A stretch of 52,866 bases of DNA from JAHECQ01 sp047638695 (GCA_047638695.1 JBLINY010000023.1:1-52866); one strand, 5' to 3'; shown: positions 1-7,623, numbered from the stretch's first letter. A program made the numbers and translations. The notes: a model not told the origin generated them from the letters alone.

Positions 1-2
1 GC

Positions 3-251
3 AAGCCGCCCTCGGTTGCCGAGCTGGTGCGACTCGACGTCGAGGCCCACATCCACGAAAGCGCCGACGGCACGCCCAAGCTGTGGAAAGGCCGAGGCTC
101 GGTCACCATGGATTCTCCGTCCCAGGTCGATCCGTGGTACCTGCTGGCGCCAGTTGAGATCCTGGACGGCTACTTCGGCATCTTCGACTTCGACCTACAC
201 CATGGGAAGGTCGTGCATGACTACCTCTTAGATGACGTGGATTGGGTCTGA
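3..251 (+). CDS. C-terminal end of an unrecognised protein (5' end outside window)
   Basis: An open frame enters from the left edge (first complete codon at 3) and runs to TGA at 249-251, giving about 82 residues. The tail is acidic and aromatic (motifs such as PWYLLAP, GYFGIFDFD and DYLLDDVDWV). No family is recognised. It is probably the end of a longer protein rather than a small gene, because the frame is open at the window edge and no ribosome binding site precedes the internal GTG at 27. A stem-loop follows 20 nt after the stop, supporting this as a true 3' end. Confidence 0.55.
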   Translation, partial: KPPSVAELVRLDVEAHIHESADGTPKLWKGRGSVTMDSPSQVDPWYLLAPVEILDGYFGIFDFDLHHGKVVHDYLLDDVDWV

Positions 252-271
252 CCTGCCCGCAGAAATCAACG

Positions 272-306
272 AGGGGCCGTGTTCCTCTTCGTAGGGAGCA
301 GCCCCT
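272..306 (+). terminator. Stem-loop terminator after the first gene
   Basis: AGGGGC (272-277) pairs perfectly with GCCCCT (301-306). Inside, TTCCT (282-286) pairs with AGGGA (293-297, one G-U) around a six-base loop containing TTCG. The following 40 bases are T-rich. It lies between the stop at 251 and the promoter of the HNH gene and fits an intrinsic terminator. Confidence 0.55.
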
Positions 307-367
307 ATCGGATTGTTCAGCATGTATTTTATATCGTGTTTTATTTGCATAGAGAACCTAAAATAAC

Positions 368-397
368 CCGACATTGCGAACGTTTGTTCGCTATACT
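368..397 (+). promoter_or_regulatory. SOS (LexA) box inside a promoter for a leaderless HNH gene
   Basis: GCGAACGTTTGTTCGC at 376-391 is a perfect inverted repeat (GCGAAC-N4-GTTCGC) matching the GAAC-N4-GTTC core of actinobacterial LexA boxes. It fills the 18-nt spacer between a -35-like CCGACA (368-373) and a -10 TATACT (392-397). The start ATG at 405 lies 7 nt after the -10, so transcription would begin at or beside the start codon. LexA bound here would block the polymerase. The surrounding 307-404 stretch is clearly AT-richer than the genes. Confidence 0.8.
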
Positions 398-404
398 TCA
401 CCTG

Positions 405-1619
405 ATGGTGACGCGGGCTCTGGCGGAGTCACTCTCGCAGGCTCTCTCGATTGACCCAGGCGGGTTATCTGGGGAAGACCTGGCAAACCACGAACTTGCC
501 CTGCAACGCCTTGATGCCCAGCTGGCGGCGGCCAAGTTCAAGGCTGCCGCGGCTGTTGCTCGCCGGCCGATGACCACCACGACGTTCCGACGACCTCAGC
601 AGTGGGTCATCTTCGAGACAAGGCAGTCACAACGCCGTGTGAATCGCGAGTTCCGAATCGCCAAAGTCCTCGCCGAACAGCTGCCGTCGGTGTTGGACTC
701 GCTCGAACGAGCCGAGATCCAACGCTGCCATATCGACGTTTTCGTTCGGCTGGCCAACCAGATTCCGCTAGCCGAGGCGCTGATCCGAGATCTGGACGAC
801 TTGCTGACGTTTGCCCGCACCCGCCAGTTCGTCGAATTCGAAGCGCTCGCCGAAGCCTGGGCCACCATGATGGACCCCACCGACCCACGCGATCTCGACG
901 AAGCAGCACACGACAACCGCTCAATGGTCTGGACCGACTCTGTCGCCGGCGAGGTGCAGGTTGCGTTGCGTATGCCCACCGTCAACTGGGAGCAAATCCA
1001 CAACGGCCTCGAAGGCATCCTCGACCAGATGTTCCGGGCCGATTGGGACCAAGCCCAAATCGAACATGACGACAACGCCACAGTTGAGAATCTCGACCGC
1101 AGCGACCGACAGCGTAATATCGACGCCCTCCTCCAGTTGCTGCGACGCGGATTGGTCGCAGGCAATGCCGACCCCGGAGCAACGACGATCGTCAACATCG
1201 TCGTCGACGAAAAAACGCTGGAGGATGAGACCGACCGCCAAGCTGGCCGAACCGTCCCAGCACGTTCGTTAGCCGATCTTGAGGACTACCGCTGCGAAAC
1301 CCGCCACGGTCGGCCCATCACCCCGTCGATGGCGTTGCTGCTCTCCCTGTCTGGTCAGATTCGCCGAGTCGTGCTCAACGCGCCAAGCCTCGACTTGTCG
1401 TCCAAACAGAGACTGTTCACTGGCAACCTCCGGCAGGGCATCCTCATGAAACACCGATGGTGTAATCAGGACGGGTGCGAAACTCTCGCCTACCGGTGCG
1501 AGGTCGATCACACTATTCCGGTCTCACGAGATGGCCCTACCAGCGAATCGAACGGCAGACCTCTCTGCAGACCTTGCCACCGCCACAAGACCCGACTCGA
1601 AAACCTCGGAATCCGTTAG
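405..1619 (+). CDS. DUF222/13E12-type HNH endonuclease family protein
   Basis: 404 residues from ATG 405. The N-terminal two thirds is the helical DUF222-like part (opening with helices such as LANHELALQRLDAQL). The C-terminus is an HNH module at about residues 360-398: Cys pairs GC..YRC and LCRPC around EVDHTIPV (first His), ESNG (Asn) and CHRHK (last His). This family (REP13E12 in Mycobacterium tuberculosis) is widespread in actinobacteria and some members are LexA-controlled; biological roles are unclear, with DNA nicking or cleavage inferred from the HNH fold. ATG 405 is preferred over an upstream in-frame codon at 279 because the promoter/SOS box ends 7 nt before it and the upstream part is AT-rich and unlike the family. 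Confidence 0.85.
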   Translation: MVTRALAESLSQALSIDPGGLSGEDLANHELALQRLDAQLAAAKFKAAAAVARRPMTTTTFRRPQQWVIFETRQSQRRVNREFRIAKVLAEQLPSVLDSLERAEIQRCHIDVFVRLANQIPLAEALIRDLDDLLTFARTRQFVEFEALAEAWATMMDPTDPRDLDEAAHDNRSMVWTDSVAGEVQVALRMPTVNWEQIHNGLEGILDQMFRADWDQAQIEHDDNATVENLDRSDRQRNIDALLQLLRRGLVAGNADPGATTIVNIVVDEKTLEDETDRQAGRTVPARSLADLEDYRCETRHGRPITPSMALLLSLSGQIRRVVLNAPSLDLSSKQRLFTGNLRQGILMKHRWCNQDGCETLAYRCEVDHTIPVSRDGPTSESNGRPLCRPCHRHKTRLENLGIR

Positions 1620-1749
1620 TCGAAGCCTGCCCAGAACCGTGCGATGGGAAACACCTCGATCTCGGTAGGAGGCAACGGCCGCAATGCTCGGCTCCGTCTG
1701 CGAAACCAGCCGCTTGTTGACACCATCGCCTTTGGCGACCCGGGTGGCC

Positions 1750-1776
1750 TCAGCTCAAGCGTCGATATTGAGCTGA
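1750..1776. terminator. Bidirectional stem-loop between convergent genes
   Basis: TCAGCTCAA (1750-1758) and TTGAGCTGA (1768-1776) form a perfect 9-bp stem with a 9-nt loop. It lies between the HNH gene (ends 1619, +) and the DinB-like gene (ends 1785, -). There is no long U-tract, which is common for actinobacterial terminators. The rest of 1620-1784 holds nothing else convincing. Confidence 0.55.
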
Positions 1777-1784
1777 AGCGACGG

Positions 1785-2345
1785 CTAGCCGTTTGGATTG
1801 CGACCGATGAGCCCTAAGAAGCGGTGCATGGCATCTGCATCTGGGGCAACCGCTACGGGTTCACCCATCAGCTTCATCTTCCGCATCATGTCGGCGTTCG
1901 GCTCGATGCTCGCAATCATCGCCTCGGCAACAGCGGTGCTTGCATGAGCCTCGAGGCCCGTGGCCTGGGCCAGGTCCCAGGAATGCCCCAGCGGATCCCA
2001 TGTCGTAAAGGCGAGCACGTCATCGATCGTTGACTCGCCGAACCAGTAGTTCCCAACCTTGCCTACGACGCCGGGCTGATCGAGAGCTTCGAACAGCCCC
2101 GCGAGCGAAGCGTCCCATAAGCCCACCGGATCGTCGCCGGCATCAGGTATCTCTGGCATCGCCACTTCGCCGGTGCGCGCCATTGCAGCGACAGCATCTA
2201 CGACTCCGGCCGCATGGGCGACCACGTCGCGCGCACACCAGCCGTCGCAGGGCGATGCAGCGTCCCAGCGATCGCTCGGGACCCGCTGCACCACGGCATC
2301 GAATCCGTAAAGCGCTCTTGTGTAGTTCCGTAGGTTCTCGCTCAA
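1785..2345 (-). CDS. TIGR03086-family DinB-like (mycothiol-dependent isomerase-type) protein
   Basis: 186 residues. It has the layout of the maleylpyruvate isomerase N-terminal/DinB superfamily: an N-terminal helix (YTRALYGFDAVVQRVP), the signature W..ARDVVAHAAG near residues 36-46 with a candidate metal His, and a later D..GHSWDLAQATG segment near 118-128 with a second His. Relatives are metal-binding four-helix proteins, some mycothiol-dependent; the substrate is unknown. Translation appears to start at TTG 2345, preceded by GGGAGA at a suitable distance. A separate NTF2-like gene lies 37 nt upstream on the same strand, so the two may be co-transcribed. Confidence 0.75.
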   Translation of the reverse strand: MSENLRNYTRALYGFDAVVQRVPSDRWDAASPCDGWCARDVVAHAAGVVDAVAAMARTGEVAMPEIPDAGDDPVGLWDASLAGLFEALDQPGVVGKVGNYWFGESTIDDVLAFTTWDPLGHSWDLAQATGLEAHASTAVAEAMIASIEPNADMMRKMKLMGEPVAVAPDADAMHRFLGLIGRNPNG

Positions 2346-2382
2346 TGTGCTCTCCCTGGTAGTTGTGAGGGTTTTTTCTCGT

Positions 2383-2877
2383 TCAGAATGGAGCGTCGAA
2401 CCCAGCGGCGAGACGTGAGATCCGCCAAACCCCGGATTCCTTACGCATTTCGAAGCGGTACGGGCCGTTGGTAACCGGCTTCATTTCGCCGCCAGTTGAT
2501 GCAGTCAGCATCAAATATGCGTGAGCCACACCGGTCGTCTCCGAGAGGTTACTAACCACGACATTCGTAAAGATGTGCCGACGCTGATCGGTCTGTTCAT
2601 CCCAGAAACTGGCCAAGAACTCGACCACTGCCTCCCTCCCCACGAATGGGCCAACGCCGTCGATCCCCATCACGTGGCCTTCCCACGTACCGTCCTCGAC
2701 AAAGCAGCCGGCCAACAGATCTCGATCGCGCTCGTCGTAGCCCCAGCCGTACAGATAGACCCGCTCGGTGATCGCCAGGCGATCGGCGACGCTGTCACTT
2801 TCGACCGGTTCTGGGGCACCGACCGTGATATGCCCCGTGTTACGTGCCCAGCCGGGAACCGGTTCCAATGATGACAT
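2383..2877 (-). CDS. SnoaL/NTF2-like fold protein
   Basis: 164 residues of the SnoaL-like (nuclear transport factor 2) fold: an N-terminal helix ITERVYLYGWGYDERD, then AGCFVEDGTWEGH, the FVGREAVVEFLASFW helix, and strands ending RFEMRKESGVWRISRLAAGFD. Relatives include polyketide cyclases, dehydratases, ketosteroid isomerases and dioxygenase small subunits. The roughly 27-residue N-terminal extension before ITERV is variable in the family. Start ATG 2877 is supported by GAGGGGG immediately upstream. It heads a likely two-gene unit with the DinB-like gene. The specific reaction cannot be inferred. Confidence 0.75.
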   Translation of the reverse strand: MSSLEPVPGWARNTGHITVGAPEPVESDSVADRLAITERVYLYGWGYDERDRDLLAGCFVEDGTWEGHVMGIDGVGPFVGREAVVEFLASFWDEQTDQRRHIFTNVVVSNLSETTGVAHAYLMLTASTGGEMKPVTNGPYRFEMRKESGVWRISRLAAGFDAPF

Positions 2878-3154
2878 GAGACCCCCTCATTTCGCTGACT
2901 AGTTGCCCGCTGGTCGGAAACCTATCAATTTCGGTGGTTTGCGGTCGATTGCATGCATGTTCGCGTTCTGCCGTTTACAGATCTAGGTATGACTTCGCTC
3001 ATCGGAATCGACCGCGTCAATGCGACGTCGGCGACGAGTGCGACGTGCGTTGGCGATGCATCGTGTGGCGCCCAGGAGTCGAAAGAGCGACCAAAAGTTG
3101 CCCCCGCACAACTTGTACGGCCATCGAGCGGAAGAACCGGGCGGGCCCAACTCG

Positions 3155-3325
3155 GGGGGCGATTTCGACGGAGCCACACTGATGCCCGAGGGGTTGGCAG
3201 ACGTGTCGGGCTACCCCCGCCTCTTCGAAGCGCTGCGTGCGCATCAGTGGTCGTCGGTCGATCTCGAGAAGGTCGCCGCTGACGAACCTACTCGCTGTCA
3301 AGCAGGATGAAATGATTCGTGAGGT
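3155..3325 (+). pseudogene. Remnant of an M19 membrane-dipeptidase C-terminus
   Basis: In the +2 frame from 3155 the translation reads GGDFDGA then MPEGLADVSGYPRLFEALRA and SSVDLEKVAAD. This closely matches the C-terminal end of peptidase M19 (renal dipeptidase) proteins (G.DFDG, lp.GL.DVS..P.L...L...G, di.k..g.N.lR). At about 3283 one extra base shifts the frame: continuing in the next frame gives NLLAVKQDE, the expected ENLLRV-type ending. Everything upstream of 3155 (2878-3154) has no M19 similarity that I can see. The remnant is therefore 5'-truncated and frameshifted, and its tail overlaps the antisense methyltransferase end. Confidence 0.65.
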
Positions 3326-4109
3326 GGGGCCAACGGAGTCCGAGAGCCTCGACGGCTCGGGGGAACAGCCCCAAGCTGATCGGTGCAGTCCAGCGAAGGG
3401 CCTTCCACAGCGGTTTCCCTACGAACGTCGGATCACGTCGACCGAGCATTGGAATGCGGCGCGTCAGGTTCACCATCTCGACCGCGATCTCCATGTCTGC
3501 GTAGCCAAGGTTCCGCTCGACCGCGGTCACCTTCAGGCCCGCCTCCGCTGCGATCTCGGTGTATTCCGTCGGCGATCTGTACACGACGTGGTAGTCCAGG
3601 TTCTTCACCTCGACCCCTTTGCGGACCGTCGACTCCCGCAGAATGATCGGTCCAGCGGGCACAAGCCCACGTAGCCGTTTGAGCAGGAGTACGGCGTCCT
3701 CGCGATTTAGATACATCAGCACACCTCCTACGAACGCTCCGTCGAAGGGCCCCTCGAGCGGCACCTCAAGAGCGTCGCCCTCGATCAGTTCGACGTTGTC
3801 GACGTCCCCCAAATTCTTCCTGGCCGCAGCGAGCATGTTCGGGCTCACATCGATCCCGACGACGCGACGGAAGTCTTGAGCGAACAACACGGTCCAGGCA
3901 CCGGCGCCGCAACCAACATCGAGAATCGAGGACGAATTCGTCAAACCGTCGAGCCAAGGTTCGACGATAGTTCGCTCGCGTGCGAACCGATGCTCGACAC
4001 AACTTTGGGGCAAACCCTGCTCGTGCGCCATGTAAGAGGCTGCAGCTGCGCTACTGGCCGCCTCGTCCCAATACTGACGTACAGCCAGGTAGTCGAGTTG
4101 TTTTGCCAC
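3288..4109 (-). CDS. Class I SAM-dependent methyltransferase
   Basis: 273 residues. Rossmann motif I ILDVGCGAGAW lies near residues 61-71, followed by the acidic loop VVGIDVSPNMLAAA (about 84-97), then EGDALEVPLEGPFDGAFVGGVLMYL typical of small-molecule methyltransferases. The start is GTG 4109 (MAKQLDYLAVRQYWDEAA). It is divergent from the cytidylyltransferase-aminotransferase fusion, with about 210 bp between the starts. By context it could N-methylate an amino head group made by that module, but this is inference; the sequence only supports a soluble class I methyltransferase. Its 3' end overlaps the dipeptidase remnant on the other strand. Confidence 0.8.
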   Translation of the reverse strand: MAKQLDYLAVRQYWDEAASSAAAASYMAHEQGLPQSCVEHRFARERTIVEPWLDGLTNSSSILDVGCGAGAWTVLFAQDFRRVVGIDVSPNMLAAARKNLGDVDNVELIEGDALEVPLEGPFDGAFVGGVLMYLNREDAVLLLKRLRGLVPAGPIILRESTVRKGVEVKNLDYHVVYRSPTEYTEIAAEAGLKVTAVERNLGYADMEIAVEMVNLTRRIPMLGRRDPTFVGKPLWKALRWTAPISLGLFPRAVEALGLRWPHLTNHFILLDSE

Positions 4110-4267
4110 TATGCTCGCTTCGGTAGGTGTCCGATTTGTGACGCTGGCTAGGGCAACTGAACGAAGACTTCTGGGGCCTGGAATCCAGCGATCGTTGTCA
4201 GATGCGTACTACGCGTAACGAGCTTCATAGTACTCGTGGAATCCAAAGAGGCGGGATGCCCTAAGGA

Positions 4268-4317
4268 GGTTCCTCGTAGTCTGCTCCGTGCGCGTTTCTG
4301 TTCCCCTACGAGGAGTC
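4268..4317 (+). promoter_or_regulatory. Leader hairpin sequestering the Shine-Dalgarno of the fusion gene
   Basis: TCCTCGTAG (4271-4279) is the exact reverse complement of CTACGAGGA (4306-4314). Adding two G-U wobbles and one G-C pair extends the stem to 12 bp (4268-4279 with 4306-4317) around a 26-nt loop. The 3' arm contains the ribosome binding site AGGAG (4311-4315) of ATG 4320. A second perfect AAGGAGGT (4263-4270) sits at the foot of the 5' arm beside a two-codon ORF ATG-CCC-TAA (4256-4264). The upstream GGAGG could pair with CCTC at 4272-4275 and free the real SD. The ligand or signal, if any, is unknown. Confidence 0.45.
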
Positions 4318-4319
4318 CA

Positions 4320-6248
4320 ATGATCTTGAGCCCGCAGCCAGCAACCGAGCTTTCCGGCGCGACCGAACTCGTCGATCGACCGATAGTGCTGCCGGACATA
4401 GAGGTGCACGTCGCCGAGAAAAGATTGGTTCGGCGAGCGGTCATCCTTGCCGCCGGTGTCGGGAGCCGACTGTCACCGTTGACGATTGAAACACCGAAAT
4501 GTCTCACTGAGGTCAACGGTCAGCCAATTCTGTTCCGCGCCTTGCAAGCACTGGCGAGTCAAGGGCTTTCAGAGGCCGTGATCATCGTCGGCCACCACGC
4601 CGACCAAGTCCGCGAGCGAGTGGGCCGCAGTCGATATGGCCTCGACATCAGCTACGTCGAGGCCCCCCGTTACGTGACGACGAACAACATTCATTCGCTA
4701 TGGTCCGCCCGGGACTTCTGCGACGAGGACATCCTGCTTTTAGAGGGCGACGTCGTTTTCGATGACAGCGTTCTAGCCCAGATTCTCGAGCAGCCCAGGA
4801 GCGCCGCAGCAGTCGTACCGCATCGACGCGAGCTCTCGGGCACCGTCGTGCGCCACGACACGAACGGCGCAATCACCGACTTCGTCATGTCCGCTGATCA
4901 AGACGAAACATTCACTCCCGAGGGCACCTTCAAGACCGTCAACATGTACCTGTTGCGGGGCGAGATGATGCGTACCCACTTCTTGCCAGAGTTGTGTCTC
5001 GCCATCGATCGCGGGCAGGTGGACGACTACTACGAGATCGTGTTGCGTGACCTAGTTGCCAGTGGAACGCTGACGGATCTCGCTGCTGTGGATGTCTCGA
5101 GCCACAGGTGGTCTGAGGTCGATAACCATCACGATCTCGCAGCTGCCGAGTTTCAGTTTCTTGACCGCTCCGCTCAATTCGACCACATCCAACATCTGCA
5201 TGGGTCTTACTGGCGGTATGGGTTCGTGGACCATTCATATCTCTACAATCTGCACTTCCCGACCGACGAGATGCTCGCCGACTTTCGGTACGACCTGTCC
5301 GAAATCGTCACCAACTATCCCGTTGGACAACACGAGATCATCCGACTTCTTGCGTCCTGGACTGGTGCCGACCCCGATCACCTGGTCGTGGCCAACGGCG
5401 GTTCGGAGCTCATCAAGATTCTCGGGGAAAACTTCGTCGAACGTATGACGATCCCGGTGCCGTCATTCAACGAGTACGAGAACGCCTTGGCCCCTGGGAA
5501 ACTGAACCGGTTTCCTCTTGATCCTGAGACGTTCGAGCTCGACGTTGACAAATTCGGCGACTCAGCGGTGCAGAGTGGATCGAACGTCGCCCTGATCGTG
5601 ACCCCGAACAACCCCACGTCTATATCGGTGGATCGCGCCGACCTTCTTCGGCTCGCCCGCCGCCTCGAGCCGCACGGATGCAAACTGATCGTTGACGAGT
5701 CATTCGTGGAATTCTCACGGGTTGGACCAGCAGCGAGCGTCGAGTCAGTGCTGGTGGAACACCCGAATCTCGTCGTCTTGAAGAGCATGAGCAAAGTCCT
5801 CGGGATCGCGGGTATAAGACTCGGCTACCTCCGCAGTGCTGACAGCGAGTTCATCGAGGGCTTCCGACAGCAAGTCCCGATCTGGAACATAAACGGGCTG
5901 GCCGAAGCCTTCCTACGCCAAATTGGGAACTACCGAGATGAGTTCGCGCTGAGTTGCGAGCTGGTACGCCAGACCTGTCAGGACTTCTACCAACTGCTCA
6001 AGTCGGTTCCAGGCCTCGAGCCGATCGCGCCGGATGCCAACTTCGTGTTCTGCAAGATCACTACTCCAGGGGTAACTGCGGCCGACCTGGCGCGCGAGAT
6101 CTATGTCGACCATGGCATCCTCATCAAAGACTGCACCGCAAAGAGCATGCCGAACGCCGACGCTTTCCTCCGCATCGCCTCTCGAACTCCGGCGGACAAC
6201 GGCCGCCTGATTGCGGCACTCGCTGATTCTCGGTTAGCTGTACGTTGA
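4320..6248 (+). CDS. Fused CTP:phospho-alcohol cytidylyltransferase (LicC/PntC-like) and HisC/CobD-like PLP aminotransferase
   Basis: 642 residues. Domain 1 (about 37-275) is a small-molecule nucleotidyltransferase with LAAGVGSR..P.T..PKCL, TNNIHSLW (about 121-128), EGD (142-144, metal Asp), DYYEIVL and RWSEVDN, the pattern of LicC (CTP:phosphocholine) and PntC (CTP:2-aminoethylphosphonate) enzymes. Domain 2 (about 290-640) is a fold-type I PLP enzyme with PNNPT (429-433), VDESFVEF (Asp 459) and SMSK (Lys 492, Schiff base), closest in style to histidinol-phosphate aminotransferase or threonine-phosphate decarboxylase. Start ATG 4320 has AGGAG 4 nt upstream; an in-frame GTG at 4236 is less likely. 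Likely role: make and CTP-activate an amino-alcohol phosphate or phosphonate. The substrate is unknown. Confidence 0.8.
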   Translation: MILSPQPATELSGATELVDRPIVLPDIEVHVAEKRLVRRAVILAAGVGSRLSPLTIETPKCLTEVNGQPILFRALQALASQGLSEAVIIVGHHADQVRERVGRSRYGLDISYVEAPRYVTTNNIHSLWSARDFCDEDILLLEGDVVFDDSVLAQILEQPRSAAAVVPHRRELSGTVVRHDTNGAITDFVMSADQDETFTPEGTFKTVNMYLLRGEMMRTHFLPELCLAIDRGQVDDYYEIVLRDLVASGTLTDLAAVDVSSHRWSEVDNHHDLAAAEFQFLDRSAQFDHIQHLHGSYWRYGFVDHSYLYNLHFPTDEMLADFRYDLSEIVTNYPVGQHEIIRLLASWTGADPDHLVVANGGSELIKILGENFVERMTIPVPSFNEYENALAPGKLNRFPLDPETFELDVDKFGDSAVQSGSNVALIVTPNNPTSISVDRADLLRLARRLEPHGCKLIVDESFVEFSRVGPAASVESVLVEHPNLVVLKSMSKVLGIAGIRLGYLRSADSEFIEGFRQQVPIWNINGLAEAFLRQIGNYRDEFALSCELVRQTCQDFYQLLKSVPGLEPIAPDANFVFCKITTPGVTAADLAREIYVDHGILIKDCTAKSMPNADAFLRIASRTPADNGRLIAALADSRLAVR

Positions 6249-6904
6249 CGCCGACGCCTGGCGCGGGCTCACCGTCCACCCCAGCAAATCCGCCAATTCT
6301 CGACAGCATGCGCGACGCGGCCAACCTTCTCACGCTCGCTGGCCTGCTTAGCAGCGTGCTCGCGATCACCTTCGCGGTCAGCGGGCGGCTTTCGGCCGCA
6401 GCTGTCGGTCTCGTGGCTGCCTTCATCTTCGATGGCATAGACGGGCCTGTGGCCAAGCGACTCAAGGGCCGCAACGCCAATGACCAGGCAATCGGGGCCA
6501 ACCTCGACTCGCTCGCGGATGTCGTGAGCGCGGGAGTTGCACTTGGTGTCGTGTTTCTGGCCTATGGAGACTTTGACGCAGCATTTGTGCCCGGTGCGTT
6601 CCTTCTCGCGTGTGCCGCGACATTGAGACTCGCCTATTTCAACGTCTACGGGCTGGCCGAGACGTCCACCACCTACACCGGCTTGCCAACCGACCTCGCG
6701 ATCCTCTTGTTCGCGATCGTGGTGCTGCTGGACGGACCGCTCACGCGGAGCACCTTCCAAGTCGTACTGTATGGAGCGGTGTTGGCGCTGGCAGGTCTGA
6801 TGGTGAGCCCCCTGCGCGTCCCCAAATTCATCGGGACGCAGTTCTACGCCATCATGGTCTTCGCGTTGTGCTTGGGGTCGGTCCATCTTGCCCAAGCCCT
6901 CTAA
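6245..6904 (+). CDS. CDP-alcohol phosphatidyltransferase family membrane protein
   Basis: 219 residues if it starts at TTG 6245, whose last two bases overlap the upstream TGA; ATG 6308 (198 residues, MRDAANLLTLAG) is an alternative. It carries the CDP-alcohol phosphotransferase signature D-x2-D-G-x2-A-K then G-x3-D-x3-D (FDGIDGPVAK and GANLDSLAD). The usual AR is AK here, and the spacing loop has a polar NANDQA insert. At least five hydrophobic segments follow, as in PssA-type phosphatidylserine synthases. Directly coupled to the cytidylyltransferase fusion, it probably transfers a CDP-activated head group to a lipid, or a phosphatidyl group to an alcohol, at the membrane. Confidence 0.82.
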   Translation: MTPTPGAGSPSTPANPPILDSMRDAANLLTLAGLLSSVLAITFAVSGRLSAAAVGLVAAFIFDGIDGPVAKRLKGRNANDQAIGANLDSLADVVSAGVALGVVFLAYGDFDAAFVPGAFLLACAATLRLAYFNVYGLAETSTTYTGLPTDLAILLFAIVVLLDGPLTRSTFQVVLYGAVLALAGLMVSPLRVPKFIGTQFYAIMVFALCLGSVHLAQAL

Positions 6905-6969
6905 TAAGGGTTCACGTCGAAAGCAGAGCTTCGCCCGGAGCGCGGCGAAGAGTGCCGGCTGGTCATCGG

Positions 6970-7534
6970 TCAGCTGTTGGTCGCCCAGCCGCCGTCGAAG
7001 GGTACGACTTGGCCTGCGATGAAGTCGCTCGAAGACATAAGCCTGTGCAATGGCGTTGATCTGCACGTTGGACCGAGCAACCTCTGCACCCACTGACCGC
7101 ACGTAGGCGTTCTGGGCGGCGCGGGCCGTGGTGTACGAGCTGCTCTTGGCCATTACCCGAAGGGGCGCAGCGCTGCTGACAACAATAATCTTGCCAGCCT
7201 CTCGCTCGATCATCTGCGGAAGGACGGCTCGAATGAACCGCATGGTGGGGTGCACCAGCCGGTCGAACATCGCCAGCCAGTCGTCGTCGATGGTTTCGAC
7301 TGCCAGATTTGGCTCCACCCGTGCAATCAGATTGACGACCAGCGCATCGACTCGACCAGCGTTGGCCACGACCGCGTCGGGTTCGGCCGGATCGAGGTAT
7401 CGGCCGGTGTCGCCAATGACCGAAGCACCTTCGTCGCTGAGACGCTTGACCACAGCGGGTCCCGTATAACGGTCGGCCATCGTCACCAGTGCCCGACGGC
7501 TAGCCAATCGAGCGGTTGGTTCCGGAGCTGCCAT
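6970..7534 (-). pseudogene. Halohydrin-dehalogenase-like SDR with internal deletion and frameshift
   Basis: From ATG 7534 the reading gives a short-chain dehydrogenase fold for about 167 residues: ALVTMADRYTGPAVVKRL, IIVVSSAAPLRV, SSYTTARAAQNAYVRSVGAEVA, NVQINAIAQAYV. At about 7032 the frame breaks; in the next frame the expected C-terminus follows at once (SSDFIAGQVVPFDGGW, stop 6970-6972). The loop of roughly 45-50 residues normally between these parts is missing. Catalytic residues are Ser, Tyr 13 later and Arg 4 after that (YTTAR), not the usual YxxxK, and the glycine-rich nucleotide motif is absent. Both are features of halohydrin dehalogenases. The long frame continuing to 6269 is antisense to the CDP-alcohol enzyme and spurious. 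Confidence 0.72.
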
Positions 7535-7623
7535 GAGCTGACAGCAACGCAGCGGGCAGATTGACCAGAACGTGTGGTCTACACAACAGTGGCCGTTCGT
7601 TCACGAGTACCTGGAGGTCGACG

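Noticed and set aside
596..1198. Long minus-strand open frame inside the HNH gene
   Set aside because: It is antisense to a recognisable family, has no start signals and shows Arg/Ser-rich composition typical of GC-rich shadow frames.
1644..1817. 57-codon plus-strand frame (MGNTSISVGG...)
   Set aside because: It runs through the terminator stem and into the DinB-like gene; no ribosome binding site or -10 box at a sensible distance.
3288..6904. Phosphonolipid pathway proper
   Set aside because: The cytidylyltransferase resembles PntC, but no PEP mutase or phosphonopyruvate decarboxylase is present in the window, so phosphonate involvement cannot be claimed.
6269..7534. 421-residue minus-strand frame read as one protein
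   Set aside because: Only the first 167 residues are SDR-like; the remainder is antisense to the CDP-alcohol enzyme, and the true SDR ending lies in another frame.
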